DNA from: Clostridium sp. CS001
Lineage (GTDB): Bacteria; Bacillota; Clostridia; Clostridiales; Clostridiaceae
Length of the DNA stretch: 52,253 nt
Direction of reading: 5' to 3'
NCBI RefSeq assembly: GCF_020443565.1
Contig: NZ_JAIZZN010000029.1
Span: 1-52,253, forward strand
A program made the position numbers and the translations under genes. Shown here piece by piece: positions 45,094 through 52,253 of the stretch (the stretch's first letter is position 1; every line of letters starts with the position of its first letter). The notes under the pieces are model-generated. The model saw only the letters and a list, made by a program, of their open reading frames with translations, was not told the DNA's origin and made no database searches.

Positions 45094-45142
45094 ATTATAT
45101 TAAGAAATTATGAAATTTAAATATGAGAGGTAGGAGAAAACT

Positions 45143-47083
45143 ATGACTAAAAAAACTTATTATATTACTACACCCATTTATTACCCATCAGCGAACCTAC
45201 ACATTGGAAATACCTATACAACAGTAGCAGCAGATGCAATTGCTAGATTTAAGAGGCTTACAGGTTATGATGTAATGTTCTTAACAGGAACAGATGAGCA
45301 TGGTCAAAAGCTTCAAGGAATAGCAGAGGAAAAAGGAGTTACTCCAAAGGAGTATGTAGATGAGATAGTAGCAGGCATTCAAGATCTTTGGAAGCTCATG
45401 GATATAAGCTATGACAAGTTTATAAGAACTACAGACGATTACCATAAAAAAGCTGTTCAAAAGCTATTTAAGCAGTTATATGATCAAGGTGACATTTACA
45501 AAGGCGCATATGAAGGGTGGTACTGTACTCCTTGTGAATCTTTCTGGACGGGAACTCAGGCAGTAGATGGGAAATGCCCTGACTGTGGAAGACCTGTAGA
45601 GAAGGCAAAGGAAGAAGCGTATTTCTTCAAGATGTCAAAATATGCTGATAGGCTTATAGAATACATTGAAACCCATCCGGAGTTTATTCAACCAGAGTCA
45701 AGAAAAAATGAAATGTTAAATAACTTTTTAAGACCAGGTCTTCAAGATTTATGTGTTTCAAGAACAACCTTTAACTGGGGAATACCAGTAGAATTTGACC
45801 CTGGCCACGTTATATATGTATGGGTAGATGCATTATCGAACTATATAACAGCTCTTGGATATAATGGAGAAGATACATCCCTCTACGAAAAATACTGGCC
45901 AGCAGATGTTCATTTAATAGGTAAAGATATATTAAGATTCCATACAATATATTGGCCAATTATGTTAATGGCCTTAGATCTACCTCTTCCGAAACAAGTA
46001 TTTGGTCATGGCTGGCTTCTTGTTGATGGAGGAGTAAGAATGGCTAAATCTAGGGGTAATGTAGTAGATCCTGTTGTGTTAGTTAATCATTTTGGAGTAG
46101 ATGCAGTAAGATACTTCCTCCTTCATGAAATACCATTTGGTTCTGATGGAATATTTACTAGTGAAATATTTATAAAGAAAACAAATTCGGATTTGGCTAA
46201 TGATTTAGGAAATTTATTATCAAGAACAGTAACGATGATAGAAAAGTATTTTGATGGAATTATTCCAGCACCTAAAGATGTAGCAGATGTGGATAATGAA
46301 CTTATAGAACTTGCACTTGCAGTGCCAGTCAAGGTAGAAAAATCACTAGAAAACTTAAAACTTCCGGAGGCATTAGATCATATTTGGGCACTTATAAGAA
46401 GAACTAACAAATATATAGATGAAACTACGCCTTGGATACTTGGAAAAGATGAAAGCCAAAAGGGAAGACTAGGCACAGTACTATACAACTTAGTGGAATC
46501 CTTGAGAATGACATCAGTTTTAATATCAGCATTTTTACCAACCACAAGCGGAAAAATAAATGAACAGCTAAATGTATCCGCTGGTACATGGGAAAGCTTA
46601 GCTTCCTTTGATGGAACTATTGCAGGGACAAAGATTAATAAAGGTGAAGTAATGTTCCCAAGAATAGATGTAGAAGCTAAAATAGAAGAACTTGATAAAC
46701 TTGTTGAAGAGCAAAGAAAGGCATCACAAAAGCCTACAATGGAGCCATTAAAAGAAGAAATCACCATAGAAGATTTTGAAAAGATAGATATGAGGGTAGT
46801 TAAGGTGTTAGAATGTGAGCCAATGAAAAAATCTAAAAAACTTCTCAAATTAAAAGTAGATTTAGGAGGAGAAATAAGACAGGTGGTTTCAGGAATAGCT
46901 ATGCATTATAAACCAGAAGAGTTAGTTGGGAAATATGTAGTGCTTGTAGCCAACTTAAAGCCCGTAACTTTAAGAGGGGAACTATCCCAAGGGATGATAA
47001 TTGCAGCAGCTACAGAGGATGATAGCAAGCTGTTTGCAGTGTCAATACCGGGAGAATTACCTACTGGGTCTGTGGTTAGATAA
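45143..47083 (+). CDS. metG: Methionyl-tRNA synthetase
   Basis: A 646-residue class I synthetase. ITTPIYYPSANLHIGNTYTT has the HIGH-like motif (HIGN). A zinc site is seen in GWYCTPCESFW with GKCPDCGRPV. The KMSKS loop reads RMAKSRGNVV, an altered version. It has an alpha-helical anticodon-binding domain, and a C-terminal EMAP/tRNA-binding domain (IEDFEKIDMRVVKVLECEPMKKSKKLLKLKVD) for dimerisation. It charges tRNA-Met. AGAGGTAGGAG precedes the ATG. It is controlled by the T-box upstream. Confidence 0.97.
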   Translation: MTKKTYYITTPIYYPSANLHIGNTYTTVAADAIARFKRLTGYDVMFLTGTDEHGQKLQGIAEEKGVTPKEYVDEIVAGIQDLWKLMDISYDKFIRTTDDYHKKAVQKLFKQLYDQGDIYKGAYEGWYCTPCESFWTGTQAVDGKCPDCGRPVEKAKEEAYFFKMSKYADRLIEYIETHPEFIQPESRKNEMLNNFLRPGLQDLCVSRTTFNWGIPVEFDPGHVIYVWVDALSNYITALGYNGEDTSLYEKYWPADVHLIGKDILRFHTIYWPIMLMALDLPLPKQVFGHGWLLVDGGVRMAKSRGNVVDPVVLVNHFGVDAVRYFLLHEIPFGSDGIFTSEIFIKKTNSDLANDLGNLLSRTVTMIEKYFDGIIPAPKDVADVDNELIELALAVPVKVEKSLENLKLPEALDHIWALIRRTNKYIDETTPWILGKDESQKGRLGTVLYNLVESLRMTSVLISAFLPTTSGKINEQLNVSAGTWESLASFDGTIAGTKINKGEVMFPRIDVEAKIEELDKLVEEQRKASQKPTMEPLKEEITIEDFEKIDMRVVKVLECEPMKKSKKLLKLKVDLGGEIRQVVSGIAMHYKPEELVGKYVVLVANLKPVTLRGELSQGMIIAAATEDDSKLFAVSIPGELPTGSVVR

Positions 47084-47093
47084 ATACAATTTT

Positions 47094-47134
47094 AAAAGCA
47101 TGAGATACTAGTAAAATAGTTCTCATGCTTTTCT
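47094..47134 (+). terminator. Probable terminator after metG
   Basis: A 12-bp stem AAAAGCATGAGA/TCTCATGCTTTT with a 15-nt loop; the T-tail is short (TTTTCTC). Confidence 0.6.
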
Positions 47135-47237
47135 CTTGCTTAAAACACTTAAAATTATGCAGCTATTGAAATTTAATAAGGATAGATTTATAATTAATTG
47201 TTATAACTACAATGTAGAATCATAAGGAGGAAATGTT

Positions 47238-48755
47238 ATGAAATTTATTATAGGTTCCTTAGTTGGAGCTGTTATCGGGTATATAACCAATTGGCTTGCC
47301 ATAAAGATGTTATTTAAACCACATAAAGAAGTTAGAATTGGTAAGTTTAAAGTTCCGTTTACTCCAGGACTTATACCAAAGGAGAAGACTAGAATTGCAA
47401 AAAGTGTAGGGGAAACTATAGGGACGCACCTTTTGACAAAGGAAACAATCATAAAGTCTTTGTGTAGTGAGGATATGAATCAACAATTGGATTCTTGGGT
47501 GCAAAGTAAAGTGGTCGCTATAAATATTAGTGAAGCCACAGTGGGAAAAGAGATAAAGAACTTATTAGGGGATGAATATCCTAGCTTTATTCAAAAAACT
47601 AATGATAACCTTTCTAAGTTGCTTATAGAGTATATAAATGAAGAAGATGTTAAGCAAAGCATTGCTAAATATGCAAGTGCGCAGATAATAGGCGAACTAA
47701 ATGCTAAGCCAGAAGTGATTTATCAAAGTGAATTATATAAATCAATAAAAAATAAGATTATAAATGGTGTCATTACATATAAGGATTCAGAAAGCTTCTG
47801 CCAAGAAATTCAAAGTATTTTAAAAGAAAAGATAGATCAGTTAAGGGGTTCAGATAAGAAGTTTGGAGAAATCATACCTAAAGAAATAACGAATGATTTA
47901 AAAGTATATATTCATGATAAAAGACATAATATTGCCATGGAAATAAAGCGCACCATGAAAGAAGAAAAAAACAAACAAAAGCTTAGACAAATTGTAAAGG
48001 AAACAATAAGTACTAAATTAAGTCCTATGATAGCAATGTTTATGAATGCAGAAAGTACTTATGAAAAGGTTGCAACTGGTATAGATGAATTCTTAGATGA
48101 AGAGAAGAATCATGAGGATATTGCTTTAATTATTAATGATATGATAGACAAACTATTGAATAACTCAATAGCTAGTGTTATTTCTGAATTTCCTAAAGAA
48201 GGAGATACAGATGGAATAAGGGCCTTAATTAATTTATTAACAGAAAAAGTTATAGATGAAAAGCTTATTAGAAGCATATTTAATAAGATTGAGGGTATGT
48301 TTGATAATTATATATCCATTGATGATATGTTAGAGAAAGTTGGTATAGATTATAAGAGTGCAATGGAAAAACTTATAAAGAGCAAGATAGATACAATGGC
48401 AGTAAGCAGTGATATCAAAATAAAAGTTACAGAAATAGTGAATGCGATGATTAATAGAGGCTTACAAACAGAGATGAAATCAATATTTAATGAAGAGGGA
48501 GATAAAGTATCTAAGTCTATTTCTAATGTAGTTAAAGATATATATAATAAATTTATAGAAAATAAGGCCGCTGACGTAATTGAAGTGTTAGGCGTAGCTA
48601 AAATAGTTGAGGATAAAATTAATGAATTTGATGTAGCCTTTACAGAGGATATCATATTAGGGATTGCTAGTAAGGAATTAAAGGCTATAACTTGGCTAGG
48701 TGCATTGCTTGGTGCGATTATGGGGATATTATCTCCAATACTAGGTTCGCTTTAG
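47238..48755 (+). CDS. DUF445 membrane protein (YheB-like)
   Basis: A 505-residue protein of the DUF445 family. It has an N-terminal helix with GAVIGYITNWLAIKMLFKPH and the conserved PFTPGLIPKEKTRIAKSVGETIG. A long, charged helical region (about 60-470) and a C-terminal helix (TWLGALLGAIMGILSPIL) follow. Both ends are membrane-embedded, so it may span between membrane sites; in Bacillus YheB is a spore/envelope protein. The function is not known. AAGGAGG precedes the ATG. Confidence 0.9.
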   Translation: MKFIIGSLVGAVIGYITNWLAIKMLFKPHKEVRIGKFKVPFTPGLIPKEKTRIAKSVGETIGTHLLTKETIIKSLCSEDMNQQLDSWVQSKVVAINISEATVGKEIKNLLGDEYPSFIQKTNDNLSKLLIEYINEEDVKQSIAKYASAQIIGELNAKPEVIYQSELYKSIKNKIINGVITYKDSESFCQEIQSILKEKIDQLRGSDKKFGEIIPKEITNDLKVYIHDKRHNIAMEIKRTMKEEKNKQKLRQIVKETISTKLSPMIAMFMNAESTYEKVATGIDEFLDEEKNHEDIALIINDMIDKLLNNSIASVISEFPKEGDTDGIRALINLLTEKVIDEKLIRSIFNKIEGMFDNYISIDDMLEKVGIDYKSAMEKLIKSKIDTMAVSSDIKIKVTEIVNAMINRGLQTEMKSIFNEEGDKVSKSISNVVKDIYNKFIENKAADVIEVLGVAKIVEDKINEFDVAFTEDIILGIASKELKAITWLGALLGAIMGILSPILGSL

Positions 48756-48865
48756 GCAAATAAAAATAAATAGACTAGCATATTGATTTTAATTCATTTT
48801 ACGTAGAAGGGTGGTGGAAACTGCAATTAAGCTTTTAAGATTAAGAGTTTAAGGCAGGATTTATT

Positions 48866-49630
48866 ATGATATTTGATTCACATGCACATTATGATGATGA
48901 GGCTTTTAATGAAGATAGGGAAGAAGTAATAAAAGGGTTAAAGGATAAAGGTGTGATAGGAGTCCTAAACTGTGGTGCATCCATTGAGGGAGCGCGTATG
49001 TCAGTGGAATTATCAAATAAGTACGATTTTATATATTCAGCAGTAGGAATACACCCAGAGCATGCTGATATGGTTAATGATAAGGTTATTGAGGAGTTAA
49101 GGAATTTAGCAAGAAATCCAAAGGTCAGGGCCATAGGGGAAATAGGTCTAGACTATTATTATGAAGAGAACCCTTCTAGAGAAATTCAAAAGGAAGTTTT
49201 TAGGCTTCAAATGAATTTAGCAAAGGAACTTAAAATGCCAGTGGTTATCCACGATAGAGATGCTCATAAAGATACATTAGATATCCTAAAGGAATTTCCA
49301 GAGGTTATAGGAGTTGTTCACTGCTTCTCGGGAAGCATTGAATTTGCTAAGGAGTGTTTAAAACTTGGCTATTATATAGGGTTTACTGGCGTTATAACTT
49401 TTAAAAATGCAAAAAAAATAATAGAGGTCGCGCAGATTGTTCCAATGGACAGAATATTAGTGGAAACAGATTGTCCCTACATGGCACCTACGCCACATAG
49501 AGGGAAAAGAAATCAATCGGATTACATTAAGTACATAATAGAAAAGATATCAGAAGTTAAAGGCAGCACAATAGCTGAAGTTGAAAGTTCAACTGTTTTT
49601 AACATAAAGCAATTGTTAAAAGTTAAATAA
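48866..49630 (+). CDS. tatD: TatD-family metal-dependent deoxyribonuclease
   Basis: A 254-residue TIM-barrel hydrolase. IFDSHAHYDD has the HxH motif, AIGEIGLDYYY the Glu, and PVVIHDRDAH and GVVHCFSG the two later His; RILVETDCPYMAP carries the Asp. It is the YabD homologue, following metG (with the DUF445 gene in between) and preceding yabE as in B. subtilis. The SD AAGGCAGGA precedes the ATG. Confidence 0.95.
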   Translation: MIFDSHAHYDDEAFNEDREEVIKGLKDKGVIGVLNCGASIEGARMSVELSNKYDFIYSAVGIHPEHADMVNDKVIEELRNLARNPKVRAIGEIGLDYYYEENPSREIQKEVFRLQMNLAKELKMPVVIHDRDAHKDTLDILKEFPEVIGVVHCFSGSIEFAKECLKLGYYIGFTGVITFKNAKKIIEVAQIVPMDRILVETDCPYMAPTPHRGKRNQSDYIKYIIEKISEVKGSTIAEVESSTVFNIKQLLKVK

Positions 49631-49853
49631 TAAAGCAGAATAGCTACCAAGTGCCTTATGGATATATTTTGAAAAATTATTCTGGTAATTAAAATTAAAT
49701 AATAAACATATAATTTAAATGGTAATTATCAATTTTGCCATTTGCCCTTGAAAGACTGGGTTTGATAGATCATTTTGAAATTATAATTTGATATTATAAT
49801 TGTATGCAGAGCCATGCATTATCAGTCAAAACTAAGAGTAATGGGTTCAAAAT

Positions 49854-49882
49854 TTGACATATTAATTGTTTTAAGGTACAAT
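49854..49882 (+). promoter_or_regulatory. SigA promoter of yabE
   Basis: TTGACA at 49854-49859, a 17-nt spacer and TACAAT at 49877-49882. The predicted transcript starts about 28 nt before the ATG. Confidence 0.8.
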
Positions 49883-49916
49883 ACCCAAGTACTCTTGTCT
49901 AAGGGAGGAAATCTTT

Positions 49917-50957
49917 ATGATGAAAAATATGAAAAATAATTTGAAGAACTATTTTTCAAATGCGCCCAGGACAGCTTTTGTAGTAGTGCTAATACTAGTA
50001 TGCATTACAATGACTATATTTAACACTAAGAAAGCTATATCTGTTGTTGTTGATGGTAAATCTATTGAGATTACAACTTTTCGAAGTAATATTACTCAAA
50101 TACTAAAAACAAATAATATAGCATTAGGGGCAAAAGACCAAATAACAGTTAGTTTGGACAGTAAAGTAAAACACGGAGACAAAATATATATCAAAAAAGC
50201 TGTAGATGTTAAGGTAATGGTTGATGGGAAAGAATTAAATATTAAGAGTGCTGAAAATACAGTAGAAGATATGCTAAGAGCGGAAAGTATTGTATTAAAT
50301 AATGAAGACAAGATTACCCCATTAAAGTATCAATCGCTAAAATCAGGGTTACAAGTACAAATAACAAGAGTAAACACTGAGATTCTTCGAGAAGTTAAAG
50401 CGATTGACTATACAACCGAATTTAAGAACAGTTCGCAGCTAGATAAAGGTGTGAAAAAGGTCATTCAAAAGGGACAGGTGGGTCAGAAAGTTATTACCTC
50501 ATCTGTTGTATATGAAAATGGCAAGGAAGTGTCTAGAAGTTTAGTTAGTGAAAGTCTTAAGTCAAACCCAGTTAAAGAAGTAATTGCCTTGGGTACTATT
50601 GGTGTGTACTCGCCATCCCGTGGAGGCGAGGTTCGTTATACAAAGAAACTTAGGGTTCGGGCAACAGCATATACTGCTGATTATAATTGTACTGGTAAAG
50701 GTCCCGATGATCCTTACTTAGGTATAACGTCTACTGGAGCAAGAGCAAAGAGAAATTCTGATGGCTATAGTACTATAGCTGTAGATCCTAGGATTATTCC
50801 ACTAGGTAGTAAGCTTTGGGTAGATGGATATGGATATGCAATTGCAGAGGATGTAGGTGGGGCAATTAAGGGTGATAAGATAGATTTATATTTCCATTCC
50901 AGCGATGAAATGTGGAATTGGGGAGCAAGAAACGTAGATATTTATATTTTGAAATAG
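49917..50957 (+). CDS. yabE: YabE-like cell-wall protein (DUF348-G5-3D)
   Basis: A 346-residue exported protein. An N-terminal membrane helix (TAFVVVLILVCITMTIF) is followed by two DUF348 repeats (KAISVVVDGKSIEITT; VDVKVMVDGKELNIKS). A G5 domain comes next (about 145-222, LREVKAIDYTTEFK through KEVIALGT), and a C-terminal 3D domain (RVRATAYTADYNC..., IAVDPRIIPLGSKLWVDGYG, AEDVGGAIKGDKIDLYF) with the three Asp. It is an RpfB/YabE-type protein expected to cut or remodel peptidoglycan. GGGAGG precedes the ATG. Confidence 0.94.
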   Translation: MMKNMKNNLKNYFSNAPRTAFVVVLILVCITMTIFNTKKAISVVVDGKSIEITTFRSNITQILKTNNIALGAKDQITVSLDSKVKHGDKIYIKKAVDVKVMVDGKELNIKSAENTVEDMLRAESIVLNNEDKITPLKYQSLKSGLQVQITRVNTEILREVKAIDYTTEFKNSSQLDKGVKKVIQKGQVGQKVITSSVVYENGKEVSRSLVSESLKSNPVKEVIALGTIGVYSPSRGGEVRYTKKLRVRATAYTADYNCTGKGPDDPYLGITSTGARAKRNSDGYSTIAVDPRIIPLGSKLWVDGYGYAIAEDVGGAIKGDKIDLYFHSSDEMWNWGARNVDIYILK

Positions 50958-50977
50958 GAGCTAAAGCTCCTTTTTTT
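50957..50977 (+). terminator. Terminator of yabE
   Basis: A 6-bp GC-rich stem GGAGCT/AGCTCC with 2-nt loop, then seven T; it overlaps the yabE stop codon (50955-50957). Confidence 0.85.
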
Positions 50978-51236
50978 GTTTTGAAGTTCACTATTAATAA
51001 ATAAAATGGTATTATATAAGCAGTAATAAAAGGAAATACTAAGGGATAGATTTGTTTTTTATAATTATAGAACAATTGAAATGCCTTAGTTTAGTATAGT
51101 ATGGAGATTACAATTAGGAGCATTCCTGTTATGAATTAAAATGAACTTTGAAAAAAAGAGCACCTACTGATAAAATACAGGGTATAACAGTTGCAACTTT
51201 TATCCCTAATTTATAATTATCAGTGGAGGTACTCAA
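50978..51236 (+). mobile_element. Noncoding left end of the IS110 element, candidate bridge RNA region
   Basis: IS110-family elements carry a noncoding RNA (bridge RNA) in the left end next to the transposase start. This 259-nt stretch has no ORF. It holds one long-range pairing, ACTAAGG (51038) with CCTTAGT (51084-51090). It also holds a strong nested hairpin: outer 51166-51173 with 51217-51224 (ACTGATAA/TTATCAGT), inner about 51179-51192 with 51194-51207 (AGGGTATAACAGTTG core). The element's left boundary cannot be fixed without the other end. Confidence 0.6.
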
Positions 51237-52253
51237 ATGAATTATACACAGAATGAAAAGATTATGTCAATAACAGAAAATACCTTAGTGATAGGAATTG
51301 ATATCGCAAAGCAATTTCAGTATGCAAGAGCGTTTGATTACAGAGGTATAGAACTTAGTAAGGTTAAATCGTTTGAAAATACAGCGGATGGCTTTAAAAC
51401 ATTTCATGAGTGGTTAAAATTAGTAGCTAAAGAAAATAAAAAAGATAACATAATTGTTGGGTTAGAGCCTACAGGTCATTACTGGTTTACATTGGGGAAT
51501 TTTTTAAAGGAACTCGGGATTAAACTTGTTCTAGTTAACCCATTTCATGTTAAAAGAAGCAAAGAATTAGACGATAACTCTCAGACAAAAAATGATCTTA
51601 AAGATCCAAAAACAATTGCAAAGCTTGTTATTGATGGCCGATATTCTCAGCCCTACATTCCGGAAGGGATATATAGCGAGTTAAGAATAGCAATGGGTAT
51701 GAGAGAAAGTCTTACTAAAAATTTAAATATAATTAAAAATAAAGTAGATCATTGGTTAGACAAATACTTTCCCGAATTTAACGATGTTTTTGCTGACTGG
51801 GAAGGGAAAGCTGCCTTAATTTCATTAACTGAGTTCTCTACACCAGAAGAAGTTTTATCAACAGGTGTTCAAGAGATAACTAGGATTTGGAAAAAAGGAG
51901 TAAAACGTGCCGTAGGCAATCAAAGGGCTGTGAGGCTTATAAATGCAGCAAAAGTTTCTATTGGAATTAAAGAAGGCCTTAGAATGGCTAAAAATGAGCT
52001 CAAGGCTAATTTAGAACAGTACAGACTATATCTAAAACAAAATGAACAATTAGAGATAGAAATAGAGGAATTAGCTTTTCAAGTGCCTGGGGTTAAAGAG
52101 ATGGTATCTATAAAAGGCGTAGGAATAATGACTGCTGCAGGATTCATTGCTGAAGTTGGTGATATAAAAAGATTTACACATCCAAGCCAAATTCAAAAGC
52201 TTGCAGGTTTAAATCTAGTTGAAAGTAGTTCGGGTAAACATAAAGGCAAGACG
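51237..52253 (+). CDS. IS110-family transposase (3' end beyond window)
   Basis: 339 residues of an IS110 transposase. The DEDD RuvC-like domain is recognised by GIDIAK (Asp22), VGLEPTGHYW (Glu77) and TKNDLKDPKTIAKL (Asp120, Asp123). A coiled-coil linker follows, then the Tnp_20 domain (IKGVGIMTAAGFIAEVGD, and the SSSGKHKG end). The C-terminus and its catalytic Ser region are cut by the window end. GGAGG 7 nt before the ATG sits immediately next to the hairpin at 51166-51224. No intact right end is visible. Confidence 0.93.
   Translation, partial: MNYTQNEKIMSITENTLVIGIDIAKQFQYARAFDYRGIELSKVKSFENTADGFKTFHEWLKLVAKENKKDNIIVGLEPTGHYWFTLGNFLKELGIKLVLVNPFHVKRSKELDDNSQTKNDLKDPKTIAKLVIDGRYSQPYIPEGIYSELRIAMGMRESLTKNLNIIKNKVDHWLDKYFPEFNDVFADWEGKAALISLTEFSTPEEVLSTGVQEITRIWKKGVKRAVGNQRAVRLINAAKVSIGIKEGLRMAKNELKANLEQYRLYLKQNEQLEIEIEELAFQVPGVKEMVSIKGVGIMTAAGFIAEVGDIKRFTHPSQIQKLAGLNLVESSSGKHKGKT

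Overview
The window is a piece of chromosome from a low-GC, anaerobic, spore-forming Firmicute of Clostridium type. The evidence is strong A+T richness, G-rich Shine-Dalgarno (SD) sequences with frequent GTG and TTG starts, sporulation genes (csfB/gin, spmA, spmB), a T-box in front of metG, a catabolic arginine deiminase operon, and a HesB-like gene whose in-frame TGA reads best as selenocysteine. The gene backbone csfB - lysine-decarboxylase-like - tmk - darA - holB - ricT ... trmN6 ... rsmI ... abrB ... metG ... tatD - yabE follows the origin-proximal csfB-to-yabE block of Bacillus subtilis. Accessory genes are inserted between its members.

Layout: 1-303 holds the 3' end of a 5S rRNA, tRNA-Phe, tRNA-Cys and a terminator. 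585-2326 holds a small membrane protein convergent with an M20-type amidohydrolase that has lost most metal ligands. 2598-7376 is the csfB-to-ricT housekeeping run. 7505-12479 carries a UPF0180 protein, a LysM membrane protein, a lone PIN protein, trmN6, rsmI and a secreted NlpC/P60 hydrolase. 12709-15669 holds a structured repeat, abrB, a first DnaA-box cluster, a PspA-like gene, a DUF1836 gene and the selenoprotein gene on the minus strand. 16024-19243 is arcC-arcA-arcB. 20024-21937 encodes a kinase-like/EAL fusion. 22034-27477 holds ispF, a sortase, a nine-box DnaA-box cluster, a lipoprotein, rluF, a glucosaminidase and an RsgI-like protein. 27733-44700 is mostly envelope and signalling genes: two histidine kinases, a transglutaminase-like surface protein, cardiolipin synthase, a YiiX-like hydrolase, truA, spmA/spmB and an ABC exporter. 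44749-50957 holds metG with promoter and T-box, a DUF445 protein, tatD and yabE. From about 50980 to the end lies the left part of an IS110-family element.

The most interesting points are: (1) a HesB-like selenoprotein gene at 15373-15669 (minus), with a candidate SECIS hairpin 18 nt after the UGA, which standard gene calling would split or miss; (2) a dispersed structured RNA-like repeat with two full and two partial copies, whose terminal hairpin shows compensatory base changes; (3) a phosphotransferase-kinase fold fused to a degenerate EAL domain; (4) two dense DnaA-box clusters plus a pair, about 10 kb apart; (5) an amidohydrolase pseudoenzyme; (6) a nested hairpin in the noncoding left end of the IS110 element, a candidate bridge-RNA region. 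All assignments come from reading the sequence and recalling family motifs; no database search was run.
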